Below, piece after piece: positions 10,438 through 18,751 of a stretch of 64,000 nt of DNA (positions are counted from its first letter, which is position 1; every line of letters begins with the position of its first letter). The stretch is taken from NCBI GenBank assembly GCA_963824935.1, contig CAWGRF010000010.1:1-64000 (forward strand), written 5' to 3'. The position numbers and the translations under genes are program-made. The stretch is from JACCZX01 sp963824935 (lineage in GTDB: Bacteria > Pseudomonadota > Gammaproteobacteria > Burkholderiales > Burkholderiaceae_F). Below the pieces are notes generated by a model. That model was not told the DNA's origin. It saw only the letters and a program-made list of their open reading frames with translations, and made no database searches.

Positions 10438-10953
10438 CTAGGACTCCGCTTCGCCTAACAACGCTTCGTAGACTGCCAAGTCGCTCGACGAGAAGCAGCA
10501 GAAAGTCACCTGCTCAATCGGGGAGTTCTGCACCGAAGAACGCACCGTCGCAACCGCAACCTCGGCCGCAAGCTCGATCGGGTAGCCGTAGATCCCGGTG
10601 CTGATGCTCGGGAACGCCAGCGTGCGGACGTTGTTCAACGTCGCAACTTCGATCGAGCGTCGGTAACACGACGCCAGCAGTTCGGGCTCACCGTTCGTAC
10701 CGCCGCGCCACACTGGACCGACCGTGTGAATGACGAACTTCGCGGGCAGCCGATAGCCCTTGGTGATCTTGGCGTCGCCGGTCTGGCACCCGCCCAGAAG
10801 ACGACACTCCTGCAGCAACTCCGGTCCGGCGGCGCGATGAATCGCGCCGTCAACGCCGCCTCCGCCAAGCAGCGATGAATTCGCCGCGTTGACAATGGCG
10901 TCCACCGACAGCGTTGTGATGTCGGCTCGAAGCGCGCGAAGTTTGGCTGGCAT
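10438..10953 (-). CDS. Macro-domain protein (ADP-ribose / O-acetyl-ADP-ribose hydrolase type)
   Basis: A 171-residue single-domain protein. ADITTLSVDAIVNAANSS, followed by LLGGGGVDGAIHRAAG, is the classic macro-domain ligand loop of the YmdB/MacroD group, and FPSISTGIYGYP is the second loop. These enzymes remove ADP-ribose or deacetylate O-acetyl-ADP-ribose. It lies tail to tail with the oxidoreductase at 10425 and 24 bases downstream of the glycosylase gene, in which it may be co-transcribed. A TAAC triplet near 10456 is coding sequence, not a recombination site. Confidence 0.92.
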   Translation of the reverse strand: MPAKLRALRADITTLSVDAIVNAANSSLLGGGGVDGAIHRAAGPELLQECRLLGGCQTGDAKITKGYRLPAKFVIHTVGPVWRGGTNGEPELLASCYRRSIEVATLNNVRTLAFPSISTGIYGYPIELAAEVAVATVRSSVQNSPIEQVTFCCFSSSDLAVYEALLGEAES

Positions 10954-10977
10954 GGCGAAGGCGTATCAAAGACTTGC

Positions 10978-11571
10978 TCAATGGCGTGCGTCAGCACGTG
11001 CCATCCGTCCGACAACCGCATAGCGAAAACAGTCGGTCGTGTGATCGTTGACAAGTCCGACCGCCTGCATGAAGGCGTAACAGATCGTCGAGCCGACGAA
11101 CTTGAATCCTCGGCGCAGCAGATCGCGGCTGAGGGTGTCTGAATCCGCCGTACGCGCGGGAATCGCTTCAAGCGCACGCCAACCGTTCACCCGAGGCGCT
11201 CCGCCAACGAAGCCCCAGACGTAGGCATCGAAGCTGCCGAACTCGCGCTGAACAGCGAGGAACGCTTTCGCATTGCCCACCGTGCTCTCGATCTTGAGCC
11301 GATTGCGAACAATCCCCGCGTTGCGCAGCAGCCGTTCGACCCGCGCTGGTGTGAACCGTGCCACCCGCACCGGATCGAAATCCAGGAATGCTTCACGATA
11401 GGCCTCGCGCTTCTTCAGAATGGTCTCCCAGCTCAGACCGGCCTGTGCGCCTTCGAGCGTAAGAAACTCGAACAAGATCCTGTCGTCGTGCACGGGAACG
11501 CCCCACTCCGCGTCGTGATACGCAATGCCGAGAGGAGTTCGCGCCCAACTGCAACGGGTGTGCCGATCCAT
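10978..11571 (-). CDS. tag: DNA-3-methyladenine glycosylase I
   Basis: A 197-residue base-excision repair enzyme that removes 3-methyladenine. It has the N-terminal Cys in RCSWA (residue 7), His in YHDAEWG, and the C-terminal NDHTTDC; these supply the Cys-His-His-Cys zinc site known in E. coli Tag. GLSWETILKKREAYREAF is the helix-hairpin region. The length matches the family. Followed by the macro-domain gene on the same strand. Confidence 0.95.
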   Translation of the reverse strand: MDRHTRCSWARTPLGIAYHDAEWGVPVHDDRILFEFLTLEGAQAGLSWETILKKREAYREAFLDFDPVRVARFTPARVERLLRNAGIVRNRLKIESTVGNAKAFLAVQREFGSFDAYVWGFVGGAPRVNGWRALEAIPARTADSDTLSRDLLRRGFKFVGSTICYAFMQAVGLVNDHTTDCFRYAVVGRMARADARH

Positions 11572-11622
11572 CGACTTCCTTTGCCTGCTCGCGCTCTGAC
11601 CGACTCGATGATTCCTGCCGCT

Positions 11623-11652
11623 GTCTAACGGTGCGCGCGATGGAGGTTACGT
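11623..11652 (-). repeat. Vestigial attC-like junction
   Basis: GTCTAAC at 11623-11629 and GTTACGT at 11646-11652 bracket only 16 bases. The spacing to the neighbouring genes is like a cassette junction, since the cupin stop codon lies in the right arm, but almost the whole hairpin is missing. This could be chance or a collapsed attC. Confidence 0.25.
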
Positions 11653-12072
11653 ACCTGCATCTCCGGGCGGATTCTCGGTGAACCACTGCACGATGTCGGG
11701 CATGTGTGGCTCGAACGACCCCGGGATGGACAAGTTGAGTACTCCTGCTCGGGTGTCACCGCGGTTCTCGAAGTCGTGCGTAACTCCACCAGGGACCAGC
11801 ACGAACGAGCCTTTGTTGGCATGCGTCCATTCTTCGCCCACGAGGACGCTCATCGTGCCTTCGATGACGTAGAAGATGTCGTCCTCGGGATGCGAGTGAG
11901 CACCGGGACCTTGCGTGTGAGGCTCGAGCCACCACTCGGATACCGAGTAGCGTGACTCGGTTTCTAACCCATCGGCCTTGAATACTGCACCGATGCGGCC
12001 CATCGGGTAGGAGCGACCGTCGCCGGGCGCAAGGATCACTGCCTTCCGAGGAAACGCGTTAGGTCCGTTCAT
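11647..12072 (-). CDS. Cupin-domain protein
   Basis: A 141-residue single cupin. The metal-binding motif 1 has GAHSHPEDDIFYVIEG (His, His, Glu) and motif 2 has PGGVTHDFEN. No second domain or signal peptide is present. Cupins of this length are often isomerases, dioxygenases or regulators of unknown ligand. Its stop codon (11647-11649) falls in a GTTA sequence resembling an attC arm, and its start (12072) lies 15 bases before another GTTAGGT (12087-12093), which is the arrangement of cassette genes further right. Confidence 0.8.
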   Translation of the reverse strand: MNGPNAFPRKAVILAPGDGRSYPMGRIGAVFKADGLETESRYSVSEWWLEPHTQGPGAHSHPEDDIFYVIEGTMSVLVGEEWTHANKGSFVLVPGGVTHDFENRGDTRAGVLNLSIPGSFEPHMPDIVQWFTENPPGDAGT

Positions 12073-12087
12073 GCGAGTCTCCGCTGG

Positions 12088-12291
12088 TTAGGTTTCATTG
12101 ACGTAGCCACGCTCGAGCGCTAGTGCCTGATTCTCGAAGATCGCCATCGCGGTACTCATTCGTTTGAAGCCGAGCTTCCGATAAAAGGGCTCTGTGCCGG
12201 GTACCGAATACAGAATGATCTTCTTGTGGCCACGCGATAGGTTTACGAGTTTGGCGACGATTCTCACGGCCGCTTCAAGTGAAGCGAACAT
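12088..12291 (-). pseudogene. C-terminal fragment of a GNAT acetyltransferase
   Basis: The last 67 residues resemble the end of a GNAT fold: a helix (SLEAAVRIVAKLVN), a strand (KKIILYSVPG) and the FYRKLGFKRM motif. The frame stays open upstream of 12291 but no acetyl-CoA loop (Q/RxxGxG/A) or N-terminal strands are found. The gene is therefore 5'-truncated or replaced. The stop lies inside a GTTAGGT arm, as in the cassette genes. Confidence 0.6.
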
Positions 12292-12409
12292 CAGCGATCC
12301 AGTTTCGCTTACGCCGCGCGAGGCGAGACTCGACGCCTTCTCCGTCGAAGCTCGCCGCGAGAAGCGCTTGGGTGCCGAAGGCCGACCTTAGCGCACGGCG
12401 AGGGGATTT

Positions 12410-14212
12410 TCATGCCGGCTGGCGTGATACGGTGTGCGCGATGGTGAAAAGCACGAGGCCCGATCCGAGGCAAGCGGGAACCGCGGCCCAAAGCCACGCC
12501 TCGGTTCCGGTGGCGAGGTAGCCGGTCACGGCGGCGAGACCACTGGCGGCGCCAAAGCTAAGAATGACTAAGGCCCATCCGGGGCTCACGGTTCCAAAGC
12601 CGCCACGCCTTCGGCCAACGATCGGCCCCAGGACGAGCGGCACAAATGACAGTTGTGCGCAGCAGAACGCGAACAGCAGGGCGAGGAAAGTGCTGCTCGT
12701 GAAGCTGATCTCGAGGGATGCGTCGGCAACGCAAAATGCCGCGGCGAGCGCGAGGCCAAGCCCGCCGCCTGCGACAAGTGTGCGTCGTGTTGCCGTCGCC
12801 TCCTTCGATGCCTGCCCCTGTCCCGGCGCTAGCTCCGGCCACAGCGCCGCCAGCAGGTCGTAGCGGATGGTGCACAGGCTCGCCGAGAACAGCGCGCTCA
12901 TCGTCGATAGCGCAATGGCGAACACGCAGATCAGCAACAGCGTCAAGACCACAACAGTCACCTCGTTGTCCTCGGATAGGAGCTGCGCAACGACGGCCTG
13001 CAGGACGTACGCGCCGCCCGGCGTTTCGATCGCGATGACCGCAATGGCGCCGAGCATGCACATGAACAGCCACACGAGCGAACTCTCCACGGCGTACATC
13101 CCGAAGACCCCACGCAACACGACGGCCTCGCGGGCCGGCTCGACGCCGCTCGAGCTCATGTCTTTTCGGGCCGCTGCGAGCCTTTGCCAGTTCGTGACGT
13201 CGACGAGCGGATAGAACAGCGGGAAGAGGCCCAGCGCGATCAGCCCGATGCCGGGCAAGCGTGTCCCGGTCCGCAGCGCGGCGGCGCTGTCGCGCACCAT
13301 GGTTGAGAAGCCCGCAGCGTACAACTCCATGAGCGCGAGGAGGATGGTCAGAACGATCAGGATCGAGAGGCACGGATTGAGAATCTTCTCGAATCTGCTG
13401 AGCAGCCGGGCGCCCGACGACCCGCGGCCGGGATCGGTGTCCGACGTGGCTCGGCGGATCGGGTCGGTGTCGACGTATTTCGAACGCCGGTAATAAAGCA
13501 GGATCGCACAACAGACGGCGACAAACACGATCGCGAACGTGCCGTGCGGCGGCATCGGCGTGAGTGCGGAGACGTGCAGATACAAGAGAAGAGCCGTCGA
13601 TCCGAACAGGCCAAGGTACAGCATGCCGAGTTGCAGCTGGGCGGAGTGCATGACGCCGGAATGGCCGGAGAGAATTGCGTGCAGCACCATCAACAGCAGG
13701 ACGCCGAACACGACCAGATAGACGGGCGCCGCGCTTCCCGGCAGCATCGGCTTGAGGAACGCGGCCACCCCAAGCGCCTCGCCGACGATTAGGCCGAGGA
13801 GAGCGAGAACCGTCAGGCTCGCCGCCAGCAAACGGACCCGCGGATCGTTGCCATGCTGCTGCGCTATGAATGCATGGACGGTAATGGATCGGTCGCGGCT
13901 CAGTGCACCATCCAGAAACTCGAGCAGCGGCCGGCGCACGATGTAGATCAGATAAACGCCCAACCCGAAGAATGTCGAGCCGACGATCGCTGGCCATAGA
14001 TCGCCGCTCGCGCCCCAGGCGAAGAGCGGGCCGAACGCAGCCATTCGCAGCGCATAAGCGATCGACGAGTTTCGGACGACCTCGGGCCGCGTGTATTGCG
14101 ACGACACAAAATAGTCTTGTGCCCGCCTATGGTCCGAGCGACGCAGCAGCCAAACTGGGATGAAGCAGATCCCAAGCGCAAGCACCAAGGGAAGGAATGT
14201 GACGAGCGACAT
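12410..14212 (-). CDS. Sodium:solute symporter-like membrane protein
   Basis: A 600-residue protein with roughly 13-14 hydrophobic segments and no soluble domains. The opening SLVTFLPLVLALGICFIPVWLLRR, then a short loop with a YFVSSQYTRPEVV segment, resembles the start of SSS-family carriers. The TNWQRLAAARKD loop recalls the conserved motif after helix 6 in that family. The substrate is unknown. It stands between the decayed GNAT fragment and a divergent secreted hydrolase, and no attC borders it. Confidence 0.7.
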   Translation of the reverse strand: MSLVTFLPLVLALGICFIPVWLLRRSDHRRAQDYFVSSQYTRPEVVRNSSIAYALRMAAFGPLFAWGASGDLWPAIVGSTFFGLGVYLIYIVRRPLLEFLDGALSRDRSITVHAFIAQQHGNDPRVRLLAASLTVLALLGLIVGEALGVAAFLKPMLPGSAAPVYLVVFGVLLLMVLHAILSGHSGVMHSAQLQLGMLYLGLFGSTALLLYLHVSALTPMPPHGTFAIVFVAVCCAILLYYRRSKYVDTDPIRRATSDTDPGRGSSGARLLSRFEKILNPCLSILIVLTILLALMELYAAGFSTMVRDSAAALRTGTRLPGIGLIALGLFPLFYPLVDVTNWQRLAAARKDMSSSGVEPAREAVVLRGVFGMYAVESSLVWLFMCMLGAIAVIAIETPGGAYVLQAVVAQLLSEDNEVTVVVLTLLLICVFAIALSTMSALFSASLCTIRYDLLAALWPELAPGQGQASKEATATRRTLVAGGGLGLALAAAFCVADASLEISFTSSTFLALLFAFCCAQLSFVPLVLGPIVGRRRGGFGTVSPGWALVILSFGAASGLAAVTGYLATGTEAWLWAAVPACLGSGLVLFTIAHTVSRQPA

Positions 14213-14300
14213 CGGAAAGCTGTCAGGTTGGCAAGAGCGCGGCGGATTGGGGCGCTTCAGAGCGCAATGGACAATGTCGCAATGGCTGGCATGATCGCGG

Positions 14301-14921
14301 GTGCCGGGTAGCAGGAAGCTTCAGGTGGTGCGCGCGCGTGGTGTTCGTGACCCAGTCGGCTTGAGAGCTGGCGTGAGGTGGGCCGTGGTGGCCTTCGCGC
14401 TGCTCTGGGGCAATTGCGCCCACGCCGAAACCCAGGTGTATCTGCTGCGCGGCTGGTTTGGCGTGTTTTCGACCGGCATGGACAGCATGGCCGAACAGCT
14501 CCGGGGTAAGGGCATCAGGGCCGAGGCGATCGGGCACCTGGCCTGGAGGTCGACGGTTTCGAAGCTCGTCAAAGAGCGGGCGGCCGGCAAGACCGGCCAG
14601 CTCGTGCTGGTCGGCCACTCGCAGGGCGCGAACAATGTGATCGAAATGGCTCGCGAGCTGGCGACGCACAAGATTCCGGTGGACCTGCTGATCACGCTCG
14701 CGCCGTTTCTGCAGGACCCAGTCCCGCCCAATGTCGTGCGGGCGCTCAACTACTACCAGTCTCCCGGCTGGGGCACACCGCTCAGCCCAGACCGCGGCTT
14801 CCAAGGCGAGCTCTCCAACATCGATATCGGGAGCGAGTCGGGCATCTTCCACATTAACATCGATAAAAGCTCCAGAGTCCAAGCGGAAGTTGTGGGCGCG
14901 ATCACTGCCCTGCCACGATAG
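14301..14921 (+). CDS. Secreted alpha/beta-hydrolase (lipase/thioesterase-like)
   Basis: A protein of up to 206 residues. A hydrophobic segment ending NCAHAET near residue 43 is a probable signal peptide; the true start may be one of the internal GTG codons after 14301. LVLVGHSQGANNV is the nucleophile elbow GxSxG. A Gly-rich oxyanion strand (YLLRGWFG) precedes it and a late His lies in ESGIFHINID. It belongs to the small hydrolases that act on lipids or polysaccharide esters. It is the last plus-strand gene before the attC array, whose first site begins 39 bases downstream. Confidence 0.7.
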   Translation: MPGSRKLQVVRARGVRDPVGLRAGVRWAVVAFALLWGNCAHAETQVYLLRGWFGVFSTGMDSMAEQLRGKGIRAEAIGHLAWRSTVSKLVKERAAGKTGQLVLVGHSQGANNVIEMARELATHKIPVDLLITLAPFLQDPVPPNVVRALNYYQSPGWGTPLSPDRGFQGELSNIDIGSESGIFHINIDKSSRVQAEVVGAITALPR

Positions 14922-14959
14922 GAGGCGCGGTCGATTCCTCGCGTCTGGATGATCCAGGC

Positions 14960-15012
14960 GCCCAACGTCCGAGTTGAGCGGCCGTTGGAGCCGCTCGAGC
15001 GAAGGGTTAGGC
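14960..15012 (-). repeat. attC site 1
   Basis: Left arm GCCCAAC (14960-14966), right arm GTTAGGC (15006-15012). The core has GTTGAGCGGC paired with GCCGCTCGAGC. At 53 bases it is the shortest intact site and the left-most clear one. It belongs to the methyltransferase cassette to its right. Confidence 0.85.
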
Positions 15013-15035
15013 GTCGTGTCCGGCGTCGAAGAATG

Positions 15036-15869
15036 CTATTGCCGCTTTCGGCTAAGAACTTCGATGGGAACAATTCGCCCCTCCAAAAGACCGCGTGACG
15101 TGTTCGCCAGCGCCGGAGTTGCGATCTCACCGTGGATCAGCATGACCGCGCGATGCGGTGGTTTCTCGCCGCGCTCGACCATTGCTCGCGCGCGGGCGCT
15201 ATACGCGCGTGCTTCCTCCAGAGTGCTGTGCAACCGAATGACGTCGAATCCCGCTCCCGACAAGCCGCGCCGCGTTTCCTCTGGCGTCGACAGGAAACTG
15301 GTGCGCGCGCTGCTCGCCCAGGGTGTTGGATAGTCCAGCTCCCCGCCATCGCCCTTTGCGATTTCCGAGAGCACGAGCCAGGCACCCGGCTTGAGCACTC
15401 GGCGAATCTCACGATAGAAGGCACTCTTATCGGCGATGTTCATGGAAACATTCATCGAGTAAGCGCCGTCGAAGCTGGCATTGGCAAATGGCATCGCTCG
15501 AGCATCGCCGACTTCGAACGTGATCCTGTCCTCGAGCTTGAGCAAGCGCGTGAGATGGCGGGCAACGTCGCAGAATTCGGGTGTCAGATCGATCCCGGTG
15601 ACTCTGCAGCCGAAGCGGTTTGCGAAGTAGCGAGCGGGCCCGCCGATGCCACTGCCGATATCAAGAATGTGGTCGGCTGGGCCGGCTTGCATCAGTCCGG
15701 CAATTTCCAGCGTCGCCTCCAGGCCGCGACCATGAAACTGATCATAGGGCGCCAGCGCGTCCATGCTTGGGTGATCGGGATCGACACCATCCTCCGTTAA
15801 CGCCGCGTTCAGGCGAGCGAGAAGACTGCCCCGGCTGTAGTGCGCGGCGACTTCGCGATCAGTATTCAT
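15036..15869 (-). CDS. SAM-dependent methyltransferase (UbiE/sterol-methyltransferase-like)
   Basis: A 277-residue class I methyltransferase. Motif I is ILDIGSGIGGPARYFA, the acidic end of strand 2 is VTGIDLTPEF, and motif II/post-I reads GDARAMPFANASFDGAYSMNV. The fold and the GIGGPARY variant resemble small-molecule C- or O-methyltransferases such as sterol or tocopherol methyltransferases. It is probably cytosolic. It is the first gene right of attC site 1, and its stop is 24 bases from that site. The substrate is unknown. Confidence 0.87.
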   Translation of the reverse strand: MNTDREVAAHYSRGSLLARLNAALTEDGVDPDHPSMDALAPYDQFHGRGLEATLEIAGLMQAGPADHILDIGSGIGGPARYFANRFGCRVTGIDLTPEFCDVARHLTRLLKLEDRITFEVGDARAMPFANASFDGAYSMNVSMNIADKSAFYREIRRVLKPGAWLVLSEIAKGDGGELDYPTPWASSARTSFLSTPEETRRGLSGAGFDVIRLHSTLEEARAYSARARAMVERGEKPPHRAVMLIHGEIATPALANTSRGLLEGRIVPIEVLSRKRQ

Positions 15870-15945
15870 CGAGCTCGTACGTTGTCCACTATGGTCCTAC
15901 TGCTTCGCCGCCTCTCGCAGGCGATACACACTCCCCGTGAGGGGT

Positions 15946-16016
15946 GCCTCAGTTGAGCGAGAGGAGGCGTCACCGCCTGAGTATGGGCAGCTCCGTTCAA
16001 CTTTCGTTGTGCTCCA
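15946..16016 (-). repeat. Degenerate attC-like sequence
   Basis: GTGCCTCAGTTGAGCG at about 15948 and CCGTTCAACTTTCG near 16000 recall the inner parts of neighbouring attC sites, and a GAGGCG/CGCCTG hairpin lies between them. Both 7-base outer arms are missing. This may be a decayed site separating the methyltransferase from the dioxygenase-like gene. Confidence 0.3.
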
Positions 16017-16566
16017 GCGTTACGCGCTGGCGAGTGCCTGAAGAAATGTCATAGGTATTGAAGCTGTTCATCATGCGACCGTAGAGATGCAGGCTGACGG
16101 CGCGGGATCGTTCTGAAGGCACGCCCGTGACGTGGATGTGGTCGGGGTTTGGCACAAAGCTGGTGACCGCGCCCCGGCCCAGGAGGATGACGCCGCCACG
16201 CACGAGATGAATGCCTTCATCCACCTCGCGGTCTGGTGACAGGCGCACGTAGTTACGTTCCTCCAACACTCCTTCCAAGATTCCCACTACACCCCAGCTG
16301 CCATGGTCATGTACCGGCGTCCATTGCCCCGGCAACCAAACCAGCGCGTAGAGCGAGAGGCTTCCATCGGGCGCGTCGTAGACGAGATTGCGCGCATAGT
16401 GGTTCGTGTCGCTCCGGTAGTGCTGCGGTTCGAGAAAGGTAGTCGCTCGTTCGATGAGTTCCAGCATCAGCGGGGCGAGCACAAGCACGCAATCGGCGGG
16501 ATCGGAGTGATCGCGCGTGCGCGTTAGAGCTTGTGAAACGAAGGCTTGGAGAGGAGGCGAGACCAT
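15997..16566 (-). CDS. Cysteine dioxygenase-family cupin (thiol dioxygenase)
   Basis: A 189-residue protein of the type I cysteine dioxygenase superfamily. LPGQWTPVHDHGSWGVVG carries the His-x-His iron ligands of cupin motif 1, and a later HIHVTGV gives the third His. Such enzymes oxidise cysteine or 3-mercaptopropionate to the sulfinate. The length is typical for bacterial members. It sits 15 bases after the DUF3592 gene on the same strand with no attC between, so the two share a cassette interval and probably a transcript. Confidence 0.82.
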   Translation of the reverse strand: MVSPPLQAFVSQALTRTRDHSDPADCVLVLAPLMLELIERATTFLEPQHYRSDTNHYARNLVYDAPDGSLSLYALVWLPGQWTPVHDHGSWGVVGILEGVLEERNYVRLSPDREVDEGIHLVRGGVILLGRGAVTSFVPNPDHIHVTGVPSERSRAVSLHLYGRMMNSFNTYDISSGTRQRVTLEHNES

Positions 16567-16581
16567 GGTTTTCTCCCTGCC

Positions 16582-17001
16582 TCACGGCGCGAACGTGGCG
16601 ATGGCGATGAACCCGCAACTCACCACCGGGCCCCAGAGCCAAGAACGCGACTTCCGTCGAAGTAGGACCGAGCGCTTGGGGTTGCTTGGATCATAGAACG
16701 CCTCAACAAGCCCGCCCGCCGGGAACTGAGCGAGGAGCTGCTCTTGTGACTTTGGATCGTTGCGCAGGGACGAGAATGACACGCAGCGCGAAGCGAACTC
16801 GCGTGCTCCGACTGTGAATTGATACGTGATCTCGACCGAACGTTCGGAATCATGGGGACCGGAAACGATTGTCGAACTGACAATCCGTGCGCGCGTACTG
16901 AGCCACGACTGTGCACGGGCGTTCGTGTGCCGCAGCCACAACGAGACCGCAAGCGCGCCCACGCCGAACACCACGAAGATGACACGCATTGGGAGCGGCA
17001 T
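16582..17001 (-). CDS. DUF3592-type membrane protein
   Basis: About 139 residues from the start at 17001, chosen because the longer frame begins inside the attC arms (17025-17102). It has an N-terminal membrane helix (RVIFVVFGVGALAVSLWL), a periplasmic domain with the DUF3592 pattern (ARIVSSTIV, EITYQFTVGAREF, QLLAQFPAGGLVEAFYDP, NPKRSVLL) and a C-terminal helix. The function of the family is unknown. It starts 24 bases left of attC site 2, the position expected of a cassette gene just inside its boundary. Confidence 0.8.
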   Translation of the reverse strand: MPLPMRVIFVVFGVGALAVSLWLRHTNARAQSWLSTRARIVSSTIVSGPHDSERSVEITYQFTVGAREFASRCVSFSSLRNDPKSQEQLLAQFPAGGLVEAFYDPSNPKRSVLLRRKSRSWLWGPVVSCGFIAIATFAP

Positions 17002-17024
17002 GCTGAACGACCCCGCCCCGTGCC

Positions 17025-17102
17025 GCCTAACGTTTGACATGAGGGGCGGCCGCAAGTGGGCGAAGCCCGCTTGTGGACGTCCCCTCGATGGAAGGGTTAG
17101 GC
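17025..17102 (-). repeat. attC site 2
   Basis: Left arm GCCTAAC (17025-17031), right arm GTTAGGC (17096-17102). The stem pairs GAGGGGCGGCC-like and CGTCCCCTC segments with an inner AGTGGGCGAAGCCCGCTT hairpin. Length 78. The right arm holds the stop codon of the VOC gene. Confidence 0.9.
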
Positions 17103-17471
17103 CTCGGGTTCGTGGCAAACCACTTCGATGTTGTGCCCGTCCGGACCAATGACGAAAGCTGCATAGTAGTTCGCGTGGTAGTGCGGGCGCAGACCAGGCG
17201 CACCATTGTCTTTGCCACCCGCCTCCAGAGCCGCGCGATAGAAAGCTTCGACTTGCTGGCGATTCTCGGCCGTGAACGCCAAGTGAAGATGCGCCGGCTT
17301 CTCCTCGGTTTGGTACAGGCACAATGAAGCCTTACCCTTTGGGCTAAGCTCGACACCGTACGTCGGCGGCCCCTCCGAGACAACAGCTACGCCGAGCGGT
17401 TCGAGTGCCTTGAGGAAGAACGCTTTGCTCGCTGCATAGTCGCTGACTCCGAATTTGACGTGGTCAAACAT
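17097..17471 (-). CDS. VOC-superfamily (glyoxalase/bleomycin-resistance-like) protein
   Basis: A 124-residue single VOC module pair. MFDHVKFGVSDYAASKAFF is the typical first strand-helix, HLHLAFTAENRQQVEAFY begins the second half, and the end carries GPDGHNIEVVCHEPE with the C-terminal metal Glu. Metal ligands of glyoxalase type (His5, a His/Glu pair and the terminal Glu) are present. Possible roles include lyase, dioxygenase or drug binding; none can be assigned. Its stop codon overlaps attC site 2 exactly as in classical cassettes. Confidence 0.85.
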   Translation of the reverse strand: MFDHVKFGVSDYAASKAFFLKALEPLGVAVVSEGPPTYGVELSPKGKASLCLYQTEEKPAHLHLAFTAENRQQVEAFYRAALEAGGKDNGAPGLRPHYHANYYAAFVIGPDGHNIEVVCHEPEA

Positions 17472-17503
17472 GAGTTCTCCTGAAGTGCGTGGGCCTGCGC
17501 GAG

Positions 17504-17567
17504 GCCTAACGTTTGGCTTCAGGCGCGCGCCGCCTTCGGCGCGTCGCGCTGCAAGCCATTGTTAGGT
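17504..17567 (-). repeat. attC site 3
   Basis: Left arm GCCTAAC (17504-17510), right arm GTTAGGT (17561-17567), core hairpin GCGCGCCGCCTTCGGCGCG. Length 64. It is followed by 87 bases before the stop of the dehydrogenase gene. Confidence 0.88.
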
Positions 17568-17654
17568 GGCACACGCCCTTGAACGTGCACCGCCTGGAAA
17601 ACGTGCAAACTGCCAAGACTGGACATTGGCAAGCGTTCTCCGGTTGGCGGTTCT

Positions 17655-18662
17655 CTAACGGCGTATGTTCGCCTCTTCCAGCACCTTTGGATTCACGACA
17701 TTGATTGGTTTGCCGGCCGTGAAAGCGACGATCTGGTCGAATATGTCTGAAAATTGAACCTCGTACTCGTCGCGTGTGACATATCCAATGTGCGGCGTAC
17801 ACACGACATTATCCATTGCGAACAACGGATATCGGATATCGAGTACCGGCTCTTCTTCATAGACATCGACGGCAGCCATGCCTGGATGCCCGATCTGCAG
17901 GGCGGCAAGCAATGCGCCGGGCTCGATCAGCGGAGCGCGACTGGTATTGACCAGCAAGGCAGTCGGTTTCATCCGGGCGAGGTCGTCCGTGGTCACGATG
18001 CCGCGCGTTGCTTCGACCAGGCGCATGTGGAGCGAGATTACGTCGCACTCCGAAAAGAGTGCTTCCTTGCTGGGTGCCACGGCATAGCCGTCGCTTCGCG
18101 CCCGCGTGAGTGAACCCTCGCGCGCCCACACCAATACGTTCATCCCAAACGCCTTGCCGTAACCCGCGACGACGCTCCCGATCCTGCCGTAACCGTAGAT
18201 TCCCAGCGTTTTGCCTCGCAGGCTGTTGCCGACGCCAATCTGCCACTTTCCCGCTTTGAGCGCGGACATCTGCTGCGGAAGCTGGCGTATCGCCGCAAGC
18301 ACCAGCGCCCATGTAAGTTCTGCGGCGGCATACGACGGAGTGCCCGGATGCTGGCTCGACGAAACAATGACGCCGAGCCGTGTGCAAGCCTCGATGTCGA
18401 TGTGCGGATAGACGCTGCGCTGACTAATAAGCCTGAGCTTGTCCAGTCGATGGAGCAGCGGCGCGCGGATCTCGGTCCGCTCACGTATCAGCACCAGCGC
18501 TTCGGTATCCCGCAATCGTTCTCCCAGCGCATCGACATCCTGGACGTGATCGTTCCAGATCTTGATCTCGTGGCCTGACAGCTTCTTGAAGCAGTCGAGC
18601 GTGCGAAGAGTGTCGTGATAATCGTCAAGAATGGAGATCTTCACGGCTGGCTGTGCTCCCAA
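17655..18662 (-). CDS. D-2-hydroxyacid dehydrogenase (SerA/phosphoglycerate-dehydrogenase-like)
   Basis: A protein of up to 335 residues; TTG at 18662 or GTG at 18644 are the possible starts. The NAD-binding loop is GIYGYGRIGSVVAG. The catalytic Arg lies in VNTSRAPLIE, the Glu in DVYEEEPV, and the His in CTPHIGYVTRDEYE. This order matches the D-isomer-specific 2-hydroxyacid dehydrogenase family, subgroup seen in many betaproteobacteria. No ACT domain is present, so serine feedback control is not expected. It occupies a 1-kb cassette between sites 3 and 4, longer than most cassette genes here. Confidence 0.88.
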   Translation of the reverse strand: MGAQPAVKISILDDYHDTLRTLDCFKKLSGHEIKIWNDHVQDVDALGERLRDTEALVLIRERTEIRAPLLHRLDKLRLISQRSVYPHIDIEACTRLGVIVSSSQHPGTPSYAAAELTWALVLAAIRQLPQQMSALKAGKWQIGVGNSLRGKTLGIYGYGRIGSVVAGYGKAFGMNVLVWAREGSLTRARSDGYAVAPSKEALFSECDVISLHMRLVEATRGIVTTDDLARMKPTALLVNTSRAPLIEPGALLAALQIGHPGMAAVDVYEEEPVLDIRYPLFAMDNVVCTPHIGYVTRDEYEVQFSDIFDQIVAFTAGKPINVVNPKVLEEANIRR

Positions 18663-18668
18663 GGTGCC

Positions 18669-18739
18669 ACCTAACGCCGCGGTTCACCGGCGGGCCGAGC
18701 CCGCAGGGCGAGGACCGTCCGGTGGAACCGCTTGTTAGA
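18669..18739 (-). repeat. attC site 4
   Basis: Left arm ACCTAAC (18669-18675), right arm GTTAGAT (18733-18739). The stem uses GGTTCACCGG pairing with CCGGTGGAACC, and an inner GCGGGCCGAGCCCGC hairpin. Length 71. Confidence 0.9.
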
Positions 18740-18751
18740 TGCCAGCATTTG

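Noticed and set aside
10456..10470. TAAC sequence near the end of the macro-domain gene as an attC arm
   Set aside because: It lies inside the coding sequence (residues of the C-terminal AEAE-like end) with no matching right arm within 150 bases.
12410..14212. The symporter gene as a cassette of the array
   Set aside because: No attC arm or hairpin borders either end, and it lies left of site 1; treated as flanking chromosome or older accessory DNA.
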